From NCBI GenBank assembly GCA_937884235.1, contig CALGBT010000066.1, positions 1 through 6,566 of the forward strand: a stretch of 6,566 nt of DNA, in the 5' to 3' direction. Below the pieces are notes generated by a model. It did not search any database. It saw nothing but the letters and a program-made list of their open reading frames with translations, and was not told where the DNA came from. This DNA comes from an uncultured Pseudomonadota bacterium (lineage in GTDB: Bacteria > Myxococcota_A > UBA9042 > CAIXZC01). Both the position numbers and the translations under genes were made by a program. Positions 6,276-6,566 of the stretch are shown here, piece by piece (the stretch's first letter is position 1; each line of letters opens with the position of its first letter).

Positions 6276-6566
6276 TCAGGCAGCGTCTCGCCACTCATAC
6301 CGGTGGTGGATGCCGCCAACTCGGGGGATGGCGATGACCTTGGCACCCTCGGACGGCCTGGCCTGAACCGGGCGCGGTTGCGGCGAGTCCTTGTTCAGCG
6401 CCAAGTGGCATCGGTCTTCGTGGTAGTAGGCTACGAATTCCGAGATCAGCCTGCGGGCATGGGTCTCGTTGAAGACGACAACGTGGTCCAGCAGCTCCCG
6501 GCGGAGCGTCAATGCCCAGCGTTCACAGATTCCATTTTGCCAAGGAGACCTGTAGCTGGTGAGGAC
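6276..6566 (-). CDS. DDE integrase/transposase (rve core), C-terminal part, cut by window edge
   Basis: Read on the minus strand, the frame is open from the right edge to a TGA at 6278-6276, giving 96 residues. It begins with SYRSPWQNGICERW, where the Glu (codon 6524-6522) is the third acidic residue of the DDE catalytic triad of retroviral-type integrase cores. RRELLDH, then EFVAYYHEDRCHLALNKDSP and the ending RVGGIHHRYEWRDAA follow. These are typical of IS3/IS481-like integrase-core transposases found in many environmental bacteria. The two catalytic Asp residues would be encoded beyond the window. The internal TTG at 6512 is not the start, since the conserved core continues upstream of it. 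The C-terminus looks complete, so the gene may be intact. It faces the five-gene block tail to tail and marks a mobile-element boundary. Confidence 0.9.
   Translation of the reverse strand, partial: VLTSYRSPWQNGICERWALTLRRELLDHVVVFNETHARRLISEFVAYYHEDRCHLALNKDSPQPRPVQARPSEGAKVIAIPRVGGIHHRYEWRDAA

Noticed and set aside
5969..6346. Minus-strand open frame of 125 codons downstream of and overlapping the integrase end
   Set aside because: It overlaps the integrase C-terminus in another frame and has no recognisable motif or ribosome site; kept as non-coding.
6178..6366. Plus-strand open frame of 62 codons
   Set aside because: It is antisense to the integrase and lacks protein-like features.
1..6566. 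CRISPR array, tRNA or rRNA gene
   Set aside because: No regularly spaced identical repeats and no tRNA or rRNA-like sequence were seen on either strand.

Overview
The window suggests a mid-GC member of the Myxococcota or the wider former Deltaproteobacteria. The strongest clue is the predicted lipoprotein near the right end. It carries repeats of the form C-x3-C-x4-CG-x-DGCGG-x-CG-x-C, which are common in surface proteins of these bacteria. A second secreted protein with regularly spaced cysteines and a DDE integrase of a type frequent in these genomes fit the same picture. The lineage is an inference from protein style, not from a marker gene.

Layout. Positions 2-5972 hold five genes, all on the + strand and tightly packed. 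They are a subtilisin-family (S8) serine protease that runs off the left edge (2-1780); a cysteine-rich exported protein overlapping it by 16 bases (1765-2790); after a 63-base gap, a small soluble protein with a TubC-docking-like C-terminus (2854-3273); directly abutting it, a large Trp-rich protein with a transglutaminase-like Cys/His/Asp pattern (3274-5157); and, with a 4-base overlap, a cysteine-rich lipoprotein with DGCGG repeats (5154-5972). The 63-base gap contains a hairpin that encloses the stop codon of the second gene and a possible extended -10 promoter. The block may therefore be one operon with an internal attenuator or two transcription units in series.

Positions 5973-6275 show no convincing gene, only short repeats and palindromes. 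From 6276 to the right edge, on the - strand, lies the C-terminal part of a DDE integrase/transposase. The gene block therefore ends next to a mobile element.

How the genes may work together (inference): a protease with a probable propeptide, a candidate protein-crosslinking or thiol-peptidase enzyme, two disulfide-rich envelope or secreted proteins, and a small protein that may mediate docking. This looks like an accessory module that builds, processes or modifies cell-surface or secreted proteins. I do not recognise this combination as a named system, and no substrate is evident from sequence alone.
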